Positions 1 to 12,235 of a stretch of DNA of 64,000 nt are shown one piece after another. The notes beneath the pieces are model-generated. The model ran no database searches and was not told the origin of the DNA. It was given only the letters and a program-made list of their open reading frames with translations. The position numbers were made by a program, and so were the translations under genes. Each line of letters begins with the position of its first letter. Position 1 is the stretch's first letter. This DNA is from Trichoplusia ni (Eukaryota; Arthropoda; Insecta; Lepidoptera; Noctuidae): the NCBI RefSeq assembly GCF_003590095.1, contig NC_039502.1, forward strand, positions 1,922,001 to 1,986,000, given 5' to 3'.

Positions 1-2229
1 AAATCACACCGATACATCTAGAGCCGTTAAAACCGCAACGCATTTGTTCTGAAACCCGATTATAATCACCAATTATCCCTTTGATCGGGAAAAAAGTATA
101 TTTTCCTGAATCCGTAAACAAAAAGGGTTGGCGTCCGGTTGGAGGGAACCGGTTTAAATTAAACACTGAACAAGGATTGTTTAACTAAGCGTTGCCCTGC
201 GGAGTCGTATAGATGGTGGCGGAGTGGTGCGGAGTCGTGCGCAGTGGCGACGAATCTATGTTTATGACAATCAGATTTAGAAATATGTATTAAAATGTCA
301 TGGAACGGAACCGAAAAATGCCTGTTGTATTGTTTTGGTCCTTGAATTGTGTCGCAGACGATAAGATTATGACGAGTGTGTTCTTCTCGCAGGATTTAGA
401 GGAGTGCTGCAAAAACGTAATTTTGGCTGTCTAAAGTCATGTAAATTATGATCCAATATGATGGTGACATATTGTAATCAAAAATGATTTCTGACTTCTT
501 ATTAGTATGTATCATGATGAAAAATGTGAAAACGTGCCATGTGCGTAACTATGTGCACAATTTCTCTTTAAAAAAATATTTCTATTTGATTGAACAAGAA
601 TAAAATTCCGAAAAAAAACTACTAACAACAAAAAATATCTAAATAATATTTATTAAACCCCGTGTATTTATTTGCTTTAATCCGGGATTATTTTGACAGC
701 TAAATAATTATAACCCTTTCACCCGGGGGCGGGCGCTGGGCCTGTCATAGCCTCACTTCTTTGGTGTCTTATAAAATTTTTGGCCAAGGAAGTGTTCATT
801 TCCGTATCCGTTTGTCCTGCCCGTGACGTCTTGTAAATGGGGTGTTTGTTTTCATTAAAATAATAATGAATATTATATTATTTTGCCAACTACATCGTTA
901 TTGTGACGTTTTGTATTATGAGACTGGAAAGAAATCACAGATCGTTATGAAAAGGCTAACAAAACTGAGTTTAAAGTAAAACGCGACTAAAACTGTAAAG
1001 CAACAATTAAGATTACCAAATCAAATTTACCTCCGAACATCCAAAAATGTAACATTTATGTATAAGTTAAAACTGGAAAAAGGGGAGTTGTATCAGTTCT
1101 TTAACTTCGTTAAATTGATTTGCAATGCATTCGGGTAGCACCCCAGTTAAATAGTAATGAGTGACTTCACGAAAACAACTGTCAATCACACCTAAATAAA
1201 ATCCATTTCTTACTTTTATTTCGTAAAGCAATTGTTTCGACCCTTTTTTTAAATCCAAGTCATTATAGTCAAAAGTAATTTTAATTCAATTGAATTACAT
1301 CATTTTTCGAGGGAACCCTTCCATGCTTTCGTCGCATTACAAAATTAAGGCTCAGTGGAAAGGGGACGCTAATACTCGTAAATTATTAAGAAATCACCCT
1401 TCAGAATATTGGATTTTCTTAAGATATTCCCTTATTTGATTAGAATTTGTTTTTCTTGGAACAATGCTGTTTTTGTTTAAATTTATTTTATTTTGTTAAG
1501 AATTGCGAAACGAAATTCCGATAGGGATAAATTGTAACTGGAATTGGAAGGAGCTAGAAATTTGTATAATTTACATTCTACTGATGATTGTTAGAAACAA
1601 TACTAAAATGAAATAAGGAACCCGTAAATAGGTTTTTTAAATGTCCATTCGTTTGAACCCTATACTAAATTAATCGTGTCATACGACTCACGAAAGGGTC
1701 AACTGTTTTAACCAACCTATTCACACTTTCAAACAGTTTTATTGGACCTTATTTAATCACTACGGAAATAAACAACAACAAAAAAGACAGAATAATAGAC
1801 AAAACAAATTATATAACACTAAAAAACATTCAAATAAAATTAATTAAGTTACGGTGATAACCACGGCCCTAATGTCACTCGATCGTTCTAGCTTAACCCT
1901 AAAAAACAACGGCGGGCTCGCGTGACCCCGGCAATTAATTCCGAAAGTACGGCAACAACTGAGTGGGTTTTATAATAATTATAAATGCAACAACGTTTGT
2001 AGTGTTAATATGTATTCACCGTGAAACGATGTGCGTTAGTGATAAATAGCCGTTTAATTGTTTATATTATAATAAATATAAAGGAGGTTGTACGCCCAAA
2101 TGAGTAGGGCTTGGAGTGTTGAAAAATTACGTATGCCTGGCTTTCCTTATGGTGTGAAATTTATGTGACGAAATGTTTGACAGAATTGCACATTCTGAGA
2201 TCTAGTATAGTGAGGACGTTTTTGTTCAA
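1..2229. other. Noncoding DNA, no gene seen
   Basis: AT-rich sequence apart from the GCGGAGT repeat near 198-250 and a GC-rich islet at 720-750 (acccgggggcgggcgctgggcc). Open frames are short. Nothing else supportable. Confidence 0.6.
198..250 (+). repeat. Short degenerate GC-rich repeat (GCGGAGT)
   Basis: TGCGGAGTCGT occurs at 198-208 and 228-238, with a variant ggcggagtggt between. GC-rich against AT-rich flanks. Purpose unknown. Confidence 0.6.
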
Positions 2230-2473
2230 TCTATACTTCTATACTAATATATAAAGCTGAAGAGTTTGTTTAAACGCGCTTATCTCAGGGACTACTGGTC
2301 CAAATTGAAAAATTATTTTTGTGTTGAATAGACCATTCATTGAGGAAGGCTTAAACCATCTCGCTGCGACTAATAGGAGGATACAATGGAAAATGTGAAA
2401 AAAAAAACAGGGTAGGTATAAATCATAACTTACATCTCCTACCCACGGGGACGAAATCGCGGGCAACAGCTAG
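2230..2473 (+). mobile_element. Lep1-type Helitron-like element, near complete
   Basis: A nonautonomous element of a type common in Lepidoptera. It begins TCTATAC preceded by A and ends in gggcaacagCTAG followed by T, as expected for rolling-circle elements (5' TC, 3' CTRR, insertion between A and T). The body has the usual 'agctgaagagtttgttt' and 'actactggtcc' motifs. The 5' end carries a short duplication (tctatact then tctatacta), so the true start could be 2238. It has no coding capacity; a Rep/helicase would be supplied elsewhere. The family name is from memory. Confidence 0.75.
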
Positions 2474-5400
2474 TATTAATATAAAGCTTGTGTTTAGTGA
2501 CCTTTAACCCAAACTTTCCACTATATTGGATAACATGAAAATTCAAATCTTTTTCGATAGACCTTCAGTGCTTTGAACTTCTTTAGTCGAGATGTTAAAT
2601 ATTAGTTCGTATTCTTGCTTACTAAACAATTAAAGGAAATAATAAGAAGTCGGTTACCATAAAGGTTGTGTAAAATTAAATAAGGAACAGTTAAAAAGTA
2701 CAAGGTAAAAGCTATGTTATTTAAAAACCTGACTATAACTATAAACCTAACAATTTAGTAAAAAAACAGCCTCAATTTTATGTGTTAAAGTAATATTACG
2801 AGTACCTTTTATCTTCGATCTGAGTTCCTTAATCTAACATGTAACACTCCACTTGCCAACTATCAAGCTATTTTAATTGTGCCTTAAATGACCCGTGATG
2901 TTATTAGGGTTAACAAAGCTTTACTTTTTTTTTTACTAGTGTTGTAGCAATGTCGACTTCGTTGATCGATGCGATGTGTTCGCTTTGTCGGCGTATAATT
3001 AAATAGTTCGCGATGTGTGTTTATTAAGGCGCGTTTCTCAGAAACTCGACTGTACATTTTGAATATATTTTGATTGTAAAGTTGATAATTCGGTAACGCG
3101 CAGAGCTGTTTCAATTAGTTTTTTTTTTATTTTGAGGATTTAAAGAATAGTGATGAAACTGTTTCCGTGAATTCATTTTAAATGTTAATTCGTGTTAAGT
3201 GGCAGTCTCGGTAATTGAATTGGATTGGTGCATTTTTGAATGCTGGAGATAAATATATGAAAAATCTAACTAGGTATATTGAAAGAAAAAGTAGCGCAAC
3301 TGACTTTAAAAAATTGCAGTTATTTGTATTGAATGTCGTATATTATGGTTCAATTATGTTCTTATAATTAATATTTTAAAGTTTAATAGTGTATTAATTC
3401 ATATAGTTGAGTGTCATCGCCTTAACAGCACATTATGTAAATTCTACCTCACACTGCTACTTTAATCACAGCCGATGCCGAGGGACGTAATATGTTATTC
3501 TGGCTTATTAATTAATATATTGTTTGCTTTATTTTTTGGTGATATTATTATGAGATTTGTTAAAAAAAAACACTTCTGCAGCTTTGTTGCTTCGTTACAT
3601 TGAATATGTTTTGACCACGTTTTATCAGTCTTCCAATGAATTAAAGATTGTTAATTTATTCCAATATTTGGAATATGGTATATGCTCATAAATTGGTTTG
3701 ATTTACTGAAAAAGTGAAAAATGTTTTATTCAATAAAGGTTTTCTGTCCGCCAGAACAGTATGTAAAACGATTACCCCTATTTGAAGGCAAGTATGATGA
3801 TAAACAAACTATAGTACAAACATACCTACATACTTGTAGCTAAAAGGCGGTGGTTTAGAGGCCGGTATTGTGCCTCATTAATAACAATAAACTCTTTCGT
3901 CACACCACTACCAAAAAAAAACCACACCAATTAATATGAGGAAGTAACATTTATAAAACTACTGGCAAGACCCGTGGAGTTACTCGCAACATCCCACGTG
4001 AAATTTACTTTTTTTGGGACTGGGAAAAACAGAAGCCTATTAGGTAATGAGGCACTACTTAACTGTCTGCCCGTCTGTGTGTACGCTTGTCTGGCTGTTT
4101 CTCATATACAGTGATAGCTAGATAGTTGAAATTGTCACAGATGATTGATTTCTTCGATTGGATTTCTCTGAAACCACTTCGTCGCGGGTTCGAACCCCGC
4201 GTAAGCACTTCTGTGAGCCAAGAATGGTTGTCCTGAGTATGGGTGTCTATGTGCATGTGATTTGTATGTTTCTGAAACACCCCACAACACAAGGATTACG
4301 TTTCTCAGTGCGGGAGTCGTTATTCAAACAAAACAAAAATAATCCGTTACCACAACAACAACAAATAATAATTAGCAAGAACGATACTCAAGTAAATCCT
4401 AAAATGTATATTAATACATAAATCTATATTTATCCCTCCACTGACTATCACAAAGATAACATGACATGATATTCTTCTGTAATAGTCATAATATTAATCA
4501 AAACCGTTCCAGCGGTTTGAGCGTCAAGATGCAACAAACGTACATACACACAAAATTTCGCCTCAACGATATTAGTGTGATATGAATATGAAGTTAAAAT
4601 AACACCCGGTTACAACAGCCCGTTATTAGAGACTTAGTGTGAGGACCAATTTACATTAATTATTAAGGGAGTACTTATCTACACTTTCTTTGGGCTTATT
4701 AGCTAATGTGTGTTATTTTTTATGGACAGAATTATTATGCGGAGGTAAAATGTTTAGTACATGATACAAGGTACACTGCTTAAGAAAATTTTAATTATAA
4801 TGTGTGAGATGCTTTCGTAATATAATAGTAATCTGTCATCTGTTTGGTGAATTTTCTTTTATTGTCACAATTTCTGAATAATAGTGTTTTTTTTCATGCA
4901 CCAAGACTTTTTACTCGTTCCTTAAGAGTATCATAACAGGTAAGTATCACCTAATGTGACAGGTTCGTATAATATACTTCACAACTTATATCAATTAATT
5001 TTTATAACAAACCAAACGTAATAAGGACACTTGTAATTTTTTTTTTTAATTTCTGCGTACTATAAATTTTTAACTTCTTTTCGCATGGAGAGTCTTTATT
5101 TGAAAATACATTCTAAGGCTTATTATATTCATATAAGCCATAAGTATTATCGTAATTAGTTTTTGAAATAAATTGTGTCTCAAAGAATATTGAACGTGTG
5201 CAATAACCTCAGGTCGCAGCAGCATCTAACAATTTGACATTCTTACAAAGTTCATGAACTCGAACTTTAAATTCAAAGAGTTCTGTATCGCCCTCTTTAA
5301 TTACCTCCGAAATTCCAATTTCAACCCTCTCTAGGGTCGAAATTGTTGAACCCTTTCATCTAAAATCGTGTGCGCAACACGAAAAATTTATTACACCCCA

Positions 5401-7300
5401 ATAAATTAATAAAAAAACCATTAGAAAGTCATTAAAATTTAAATTAATTGTACAAGCAACAAAAAACGTGCATTAGTCCATTCAATTAGGTGCACCTGCT
5501 GTATTTGGGTACAGATATCAAATTTAGATGTAAATTATGTCTTAATTTCATTTTTTTCGAGCGATTTATGGTTCCTTTTTATGGTTTTCGATAAAAACAG
5601 TAGTTAATCATGATTGATATAGTTTTTGCTGTGAATTGATTTTGCAAGTCTGTACACCTGTTGTAAAACTATGTGACTGGAATGTAAAAGGGTTACATTA
5701 AGGATTAAGCTTGTATGCTCAGGGTGTTTGAAACACCAACATTAAAAGCTATAAGTAATTTATACGTGCAAGTTATCCTTTAAGATTCGTGCCATACCCA
5801 AACAAAATAGCTATTTCAAAACTAATTTAAACTTCTACAGTTCTAAAAAATAAAACAAAAAGATATCGTGACATCATTATTTTTTTCAATATTACGAAAT
5901 TTGCGATGTTCTGGAATCATTTTACAGGGAAGATTGTTTGCCTATATCCTAAAGCAACAAGGTAACGAAGGATTACGCAGCAGACCCCAGACCTGGTCTT
6001 ATCATACCCATAATGTGTTTGTACAACAAAAAAGCTTGAATTACTCAAGCAAGTGTTTCGCCGGGGTCACCGATACTCCGGGGTCATTCCAATATATATC
6101 TTACACAACACAATATAATAGCTTATTAGCTTCTGTAACAGAACACATACAATAGAATCCACTTATCGTATTCCGTTATACACCTACACAACAACCAAAC
6201 TTTCAACCTTACACCTTTAATATAAGTCTTAATTTCTCTTGGACGTTTCCTTAGTTCAGATGTGAAGTAACTTTCAAATGAAATAGGTTAATAGGCTTTT
6301 TAACGCCTAAACTTAAGTTACAGTTCGTTTTAAACATGAACCATTTAGGTCAATGATTGAATAAAGCAGATCTGACACTCCTTTGAGAAGTGTTGCCTGC
6401 AATTGATTGGATATCGTGTTGTGTCAAAATGTCAGTCACATTGAGTGTGGTTCAAAGATCAAAATGAATGTTGAATCAAAAGTTATTTGCATTTGTTGAA
6501 CCAACAGCTATTGTGTATAGAAAACAAATTTTAATCTCACTTGCATTTGTATTTGAATGTTTTAACAGTATTGTGTCACTTTCTATTTTCAATTGAATGC
6601 ATAATAGTTCTTAAAAATATGTAAGCCGTACTATACAAGAAGTAATGGAAGTGTAAGAAAAAATCTAATAAATGTTACTAGCACAATAAGCTCTTAAAGC
6701 GGACCTTTAATTTTGTGTGAATCACATCACAAATGCACATAGGTCGATAGTAAAAATATTTGAGTCATCTTCACTCTCTGCGCTTTAATCTATGTCCCCA
6801 AAAATTAAGGACTCTACGTGTACTCTCCGCTATCTACACAGAAGCTTGTTGCTTTCTCTTGACTATATTGATGACAAATTGCTGATATTGTCTGTCATGG
6901 CCGCCGTATTTAGTGATTTATCACTGAAACCGATGAGCACTTAGTGAGATGGTAATATAAGGCATTATGTCTACAACACTTTCTTTGATAACTTAAAATA
7001 ATGACGCAACATGACTAACGATGACGGTTGAAACTGTTATACTAAAATTGTTGTTGCTAAGTGTTATGCTGAGTCCTGTGAATGTGAATATTAGGAGTAT
7101 TTTGTATGGTGTGGGCTTCATAGGTATTAATCATTAAAAAAGGTTCACAATGTTGATCATTTTTGTCAATTGTATCTTGCTTGCTATGCTTAATAAACAG
7201 CTAAGTAATCTCTCCATCTGGCTTAGTTAAAAAGTCATTATGTATCAATGGTGTTGATATAAACAACTCTTAATGGTGACTAAAAATACATCTAAGCTCG
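2474..7300. other. Noncoding DNA around one SINE
   Basis: AT-rich. The only recognised element is the SINE at 4176-4320. A consensus-like donor (cagGTAAGTAT, about 4939) has no convincing exon before it. The 95-codon open frame at 5868-6155 shows no recognisable protein. Confidence 0.55.
4176..4320 (+). mobile_element. tRNA-derived SINE, 5'-truncated
   Basis: It starts near box B (gcgggttcgaaccccgcgtaag) and carries the best-preserved body: tgagtatgggtgtctatgtgcatgtgatttgtatgtttctgaaac, then cacaacacaaggattacg. The tRNA head 5' of box B is missing or unrecognisable. The tail joins an A-rich stretch at about 4330. Confidence 0.75.
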
Positions 7301-7314
7301 TATTTAACTAACTT

Positions 7315-7335
7315 GAATTGGTGTTACACCAATTC
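7315..7335. repeat. 21-bp palindrome with one central base
   Basis: The arm gaattggtgt (7315-7324) is mirrored exactly at 7326-7335 around a single t. It sits beside a GC-richer patch (7335-7400). Function unknown. Confidence 0.8.
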
Positions 7336-7793
7336 GGTAGCCAGCCTCCTCTCCCCGGCCTCCGCCATCCGATACCGGTATCAATTAATGTAGAAATGGC
7401 GCCCAATCACAAGTACCAAACATACGGAACCTCGAAAGTAATAAAAATACGAGTTACAGTTTTTACAACACGCGGTGGGACCCTAAAAATGATTTACGAT
7501 ACATATGTATTACATTTGGCTGTTAATGATGCTGCGATTGCGTAAGGATTATTTATCTTTACGACTTACCACTCAGCGGGTCGGCAGGCCTGAATTACAT
7601 CCGATTTTTATGGCACTATGAATCATGGGTTTGGTATATGTTTATTGTGAAGGAGCTATGAATGTGGAGGAGATATTTTCCTGAACGATTTTGATGACTC
7701 CTTCAAGGAGGCCAAATTTGTTGGAGCTTTCGTTACGATAAGTTACATAAATAATTAAATATAAAGAGGCATTTAAACAAACTCGTATTTAAG

Positions 7794-7799
7794 GTAAGT
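7794..7799 (+). other. Possible 5' splice site of an upstream untranslated exon
   Basis: Another perfect AAG|GTAAGT, 268 bases before the coding exon. It could close a noncoding first exon whose intron would run from 7794 to 8061. A TATAAAG at 7760-7766 lies too close to the donor to drive a normal-length exon, so transcription would have to start further upstream. Only the donor itself is seen; pairing it with the acceptor at 8061 is inference. Confidence 0.25.
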
Positions 7800-8061
7800 T
7801 ATCTGTTATCATAGGCGCCATAATTATCGATCGGTGAAAGGGCCGAGGTGTCGACGGGCCCAGTGCTGACCTATCACGATCCCATGTGTCTCTGAAGGTG
7901 GTTTTAGAAGTCGCCAACTTAACAGATTATTTTTGTTGTGGACCACAGATTTAGTAGGCTTTTTGGCTTCGACGAACGACACCTAACAAAAAATTCTTGA
8001 AAGACATCTACAATTTTAAAGGAATCGCAAAAAATATATTTTAAAATTCGTTTTATTACAG

Positions 8062-8147
8062 GAGAGAGATAATTGAAGGACGTCTAGACAATGGACCAAC
8101 TATCTAAACAAGACAGCCAACTTGGATTGGACATAAAAGGAAGGAAG
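8062..8147 (+). CDS. 5' coding exon with start codon, gene unrecognised
   Basis: A spliced exon carrying the start of a protein. It follows a pyrimidine-biased 3' splice site (ttttattacag, AG at 8060-8061) and ends at a perfect donor AAG|GTAAGT (8148-8153). The ATG is at 8091, in context agacaATGG, and an in-frame TAG at 8085-8087 lies two codons upstream, so this ATG would be the first usable start. The 19 codons to the donor read MDQLSKQDSQLGLDIKGRK, hydrophilic and without a signal peptide, ending in phase 0. The other two frames each have a stop inside the exon, so only this reading works. The acceptor implies at least one upstream untranslated exon. Bases 8062-8090 are 5' UTR. I do not recognise the protein family, and no downstream exon was found with confidence, so the next intron is probably long. 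Splice sites and frame are seen; expression is inferred. Confidence 0.6.
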
Positions 8148-8153
8148 GTAAGT
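8148..8153 (+). other. Consensus 5' splice site (GTAAGT)
   Basis: The donor reads AAG|GTAAGT, matching the metazoan consensus at all nine positions. It closes the 19-codon exon in phase 0, so the next exon must begin on a codon boundary. Confidence 0.6.
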
Positions 8154-8320
8154 CCAAGTATTATGATAGTACTAACTGTATGAACAAAATTGAAAAAAAA
8201 CACTAAAAACGAATTTAATCAATAACTGGAGATACTAAAAGATTCTTCGAAACAGTTTACAGGTTTTAATCAGAACATAAATCGAATATCAAATAAAAAT
8301 CGATTCTCGGAATTACGAGT

Positions 8321-8375
8321 TGTAAGAATCGAGACATAATTAGGTATTAAACCTAATTATGTCTCGATTCTTACA
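8321..8375. repeat. Perfect 25-bp inverted repeat with 5-base loop
   Basis: The arms 8321-8345 and 8351-8375 are exact reverse complements over 25 bases, separated by attaa. The match stops abruptly on the outside (t8320 against g8376). It lies 173 bases into the inferred intron, so a transcript would fold into a perfect short duplex. It is shorter than a usual insect miRNA precursor and lacks bulges. A recent template-switch palindrome or a tiny foldback element are alternatives. Confidence 0.9.
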
Positions 8376-11300
8376 GATAGGTTATTAACATCAAATGAAA
8401 ATAGAATCTGAATTTGCTGTTGCAACCGATACCACCCGCTGCGTGCAATCTTGTTTGTACATTAATAAACCCTATTCATGCTTGATTGAAAGTATTCAAG
8501 TATACGCGTTTTAGCTGAGCCCTTTAGAAGGCTCCTAACCTCGATTGTCTATAGTTACAGCTCTATGTCGAAGGAAATATGAATTGAATTTTGTAAATAC
8601 ATAGTCAAATTCCTTTAAAATGCCCTAAGCCGCTGTCAATTACAATTATTATCATCTGTCATCATAATATGCCATTTTTTTTGCAAGGATGTCGAAAGAG
8701 TCAGAAGTCCACATAATATCGAAGTCGTTTCCATGGCACCTTGATCTTGGTCCACGCGAGTGTACGGTCCCGATTACACGCGTCCGAAGTCAAAGTAACT
8801 TACACAACTCGAGGCGTTCACTATGTGGAAACTTTTGACTCCCGACTTCGACCGTCAGTTGAGGCTCTTAGTTTTTGTGATCTCTTCACTTACGTATTTT
8901 GTTCAGAATTTTCTGTTGTTCAAATTGGATTGGTCTTTTAATGGTTTCCGACGTAAGAGTTTTGCTGACTTATAAGCTTTGTTAAGTTTTTGCTTTTTGT
9001 TGAAGAAGTATTGTTTAAACAGTAAAGGATGTTATAAGATTTTGTTTCCATGATATTTTTGTACAAAATCGTAAAATTCTAAGAAATTTTCAAAAACCTG
9101 GGTAAGTTTATTTTACAGAGGAGAGTAAGCTACACACACAAGTACATGGTCTAGCCCACCGCAGTATAACCCGCACCGTGAAATATCCACGTGAGCTGCT
9201 TTCTCCGAAACCCTCCAGCTAGCTAACATATAAACAAAATATCTTCCGACACAGGTTTGTGAAGGTTTATTGTGTTACTCGGTTCCAGAGTGCAATTTCA
9301 GGTGAAATTAGAGCTGTCCCAGATCAAAAGCTCACAATATTTCAGTACAGCGGAGCCTCGGAATCGCCTGCGGGTCGCAGTGGCATATATCGGCCGTGTT
9401 CGAAGTACGCCCAATAATTGGAAACGCTTGTTCGTCGCGATGCCCCGGGTACTGCCCTACCTGTTGCGGTCAATGATTAATAATTGGAAATACTCTGATG
9501 GGCGTGACCCCTATCGCTTTTTGGAAACTTTCTATGACGCATTTAAATGTAAGTGGCCTTAACGTAAAACAGAGCGGTGGCGATGGTTTGTAGAAATCAA
9601 TTGTCAATCTAGGACAAAGCATAATTATCTTTATTTTCTGTGTTATACATTTTGGAGCCAAATTTGAAATCTTTTAGAATGTTTTCTGTCGTTTTGCAGA
9701 TGGTAATTCAGTTTGAATAGGCTGTACCTTTGAACTTTGCATTGAAACGTATTTACATAATAAATATAAACCTTGGCATTTGCAGAATTGTAATTCAGAT
9801 TTCATTTACACCTAACTATACAAATAGCTTTTCATGTACATTAAATTTTAGTAATGCAGTGTGAAGTAGTTGATCAAAATTTATTCGTCGGGTATTTTAA
9901 AACTATTTTGGCTCAGGAGACTTTTTCCGACTTAAATAGATAAACTGTCTCCTGGCTTCGGGCCTTTAGTTAGATCTTGCCAAAAATCTGGGCAGCACTC
10001 ATAATTTGCGACGAATAAGTTGCCAGAGACAGGCAAAAAGTACGACACAATTTGTTAATTGTTGAGCGTCGCTTTTTAAACGTGTCATGTAGTGTGATTA
10101 AGTTGTAAAGCGAATATCTCGCTAAAGTTGTAGTTGTTGTAAGTAACTTGAGATATTGCGGCAGTTTCGTCCTGGGGGCAGCAGACATGGTGCTAGCACA
10201 GGAAGCAATCTTTCATAGTCGATGTGCTACGGAAATTGGTAGCTTGACAACAAATCGATGAGAACCTTGTTCGGATGTTGTGGAGTTTACTTAACAGGGA
10301 CAATGTTGTGACTTGTGGGAATAAAGGAATTGATGCACTGGTTCCACGCCGGGATTCTTGATTTATTCTCATTTTGAATCTTCGTGTTTCGTCGGTAGAC
10401 ATAATTTCTCTAATGCCTCCCGTTTTATGTTTCTTTGACGCGAATTTAGGTAATCGAGTCATTCACAAGTGATACAACTGCTTGGTTGTATCAAATACCC
10501 ACCACAAACGAAAATTATTTCTTCTCAGCTGTAACTAGTTTAGTAAATCCGTTATTAAAAATAATTTATTATTATTAGAAACGGCATAAAAAGTTTTAAA
10601 ATCAAACCGCAGTAAAATGTACCACCCAAAGTTCACATAAACCTTTCGTAAGCCGAAAATTATTCACGCTCAGAATGATGAACACGAAATATTAACAGCA
10701 ACAAAAAAGTAACATAATTCATATATTAAAGCACAATTTTATCACTATTTATCAAACGACCCCAGGGGCCATCAATCTTTCTTTTCTTAAAAAAAATCAT
10801 CTCAATTTCAAAACCCGACGTCTAAATAAGTCTTAAGAACAGTTACCTTAGTTCTCTTGCCCTTTACGATGGCGAGACGAAGTACAAATTTAAAAACAAC
10901 CCTGGCAAGCGAAATCCTCCTCTACGCATTGAGGATAAGGTCCAAAGCAGCCGCATCAGTTTGAGGTAACTTTGTAACTGGTCGTACAAGAGTCGTCCTA
11001 CTACCGCACTACGCATTCGATAGTATTATTTATACATGTGTAGGTATTGAGGTTTATTTACTTTTGTATGTTAATAATATGTAGTTTGTATGTTAAGAAA
11101 CTCTCAGTAGCCCGAAGCTTAGAACTGTGCCGGATAAATGGAAATAAGATCGGCCCCAATACATGGAAATTAATGTTGTTATTGGCGTAATGATGCTGGG
11201 CTGGGGTCCTCGTGCGATCTAGATGTGAAACACACCCAGGAGCCGTGGAGAGAGTCTGATATATACAGTATTTCATATATATTTTATATTATAGATATAT

Positions 11301-11900
11301 GTAATGTAATTGACGCGTGAAATAGGGGAATAACTAGCTGTTTAAGGCAATGGCTAGGCTAGAAGAGTGTTCGATAACTATAAAACATTTTCTCGTACTT
11401 TTTACTTATTTAATTTAGAAAAATAGTTTTTGCTTGTATTTAATTTAGAATCTGCAATACGCCAACCTTTTGGTAAGTTTGGTCACCTTTGGTCTCAATA
11501 AAAGAGGTGTAGTGTCTTGGTATTATTATATCATTTAAACAGCTATGATTAATTAAATACCTATCAGAAGAAACTTACCTGATCAGAGTTTTCATGGCCT
11601 CATGCAAATATAATTAATATTAATACAATACTAGCTCGGTGACTGGCAAAATATGGTATAATCGTACAGCTTATTTAATAGGATCAACATAATCAAAGGG
11701 GATTTATAACTCAATTAAAATAATTAAATGAAGGAATACTAGTTGTTATAAATTATGGATTTGACGACAAAAACAAATACGAGAAAAAAATTGGAAAAGT
11801 AATTATTTAATCGAAAACAAGAATGAATTACAGTTTGATATAATATACCTATAGTTATTTTCAAAGATCGTTTGTAATATTTGAAAGCAATCAGTATAGA
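8376..11900. other. Probable intron with GC-richer patches
   Basis: If the 8.06 kb exon is real this is intron. Blocks at 8690-8870 and 9270-9560 are less AT-rich than their surroundings, and the second is open for 96 codons (9272-9562) without a recognisable domain. Open frames on the minus strand at 9970-10462 look incidental. Conserved noncoding DNA is possible. Confidence 0.4.
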
Positions 11901-11919
11901 CGTTGCCAATGTTCCCATG

Positions 11920-11933
11920 GTTACCATGGCAAC
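11920..11933. promoter_or_regulatory. RFX X-box palindrome
   Basis: GTTACCATGGCAAC fits the RFX consensus GTNRCC-AT-RGYAAC at both half-sites. Further half-sites lie close by: GTTGCC at 11902 and gttcccatggttac overlapping at 11911. RFX factors control ciliary genes in sensory neurons. No gene is visible nearby, so the function is inferred from the motif alone. Confidence 0.45.
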
Positions 11934-12129
11934 AGAAAAGTATCACATAATGTTTAAAAGTACTTATAATTCTCTACTACAATGTAAAATAAAACCTCCT
12001 CGAGCTTGCATCCTATCTCCATCTCGAAACACGAGAGTATCAGTTTCCATGCAGCAAAGCTTCTAAACCTTGAATCTCAAGCGTTACGTCATAACTCTAG
12101 AAAATGTCCACGACGCCCACAAATCCTAA

Positions 12130-12235
12130 ACAGGTATACGAATGTTTGTAAACCAGGAATAGAACCCAAAACCTTGGTCACGACGCTTATCCAATAAACC
12201 ATCGCGCTCTCTCGGGCCACTGCCGTGTGCTAATA
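12130..12235 (-). mobile_element. tRNA-headed SINE-like element, minus strand
   Basis: On the minus strand a box A-like TGGTTTATTGG (plus 12191-12201) is followed by ggataagcgtcgtgacc and a box B-like GGGTTCTATTCC (plus 12155-12167). This arrangement is typical of tRNA-derived SINE heads. It differs in sequence from the plus-strand SINE family here and is probably a second family. No cloverleaf is evident. Confidence 0.45.

Noticed and set aside
8321..8375. The hairpin as a miRNA precursor
   Set aside because: The stem is only 25 pairs, fully perfect and with a 5-base loop; typical precursors are longer with internal mismatches. Left as an unexplained palindrome.
11581..11647. Minus-strand exon ending atcag|GTAAGT at 11.58 kb
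   Set aside because: The candidate exon has stops in all three frames apart from six codons after a late ATG, and there is no coding composition.
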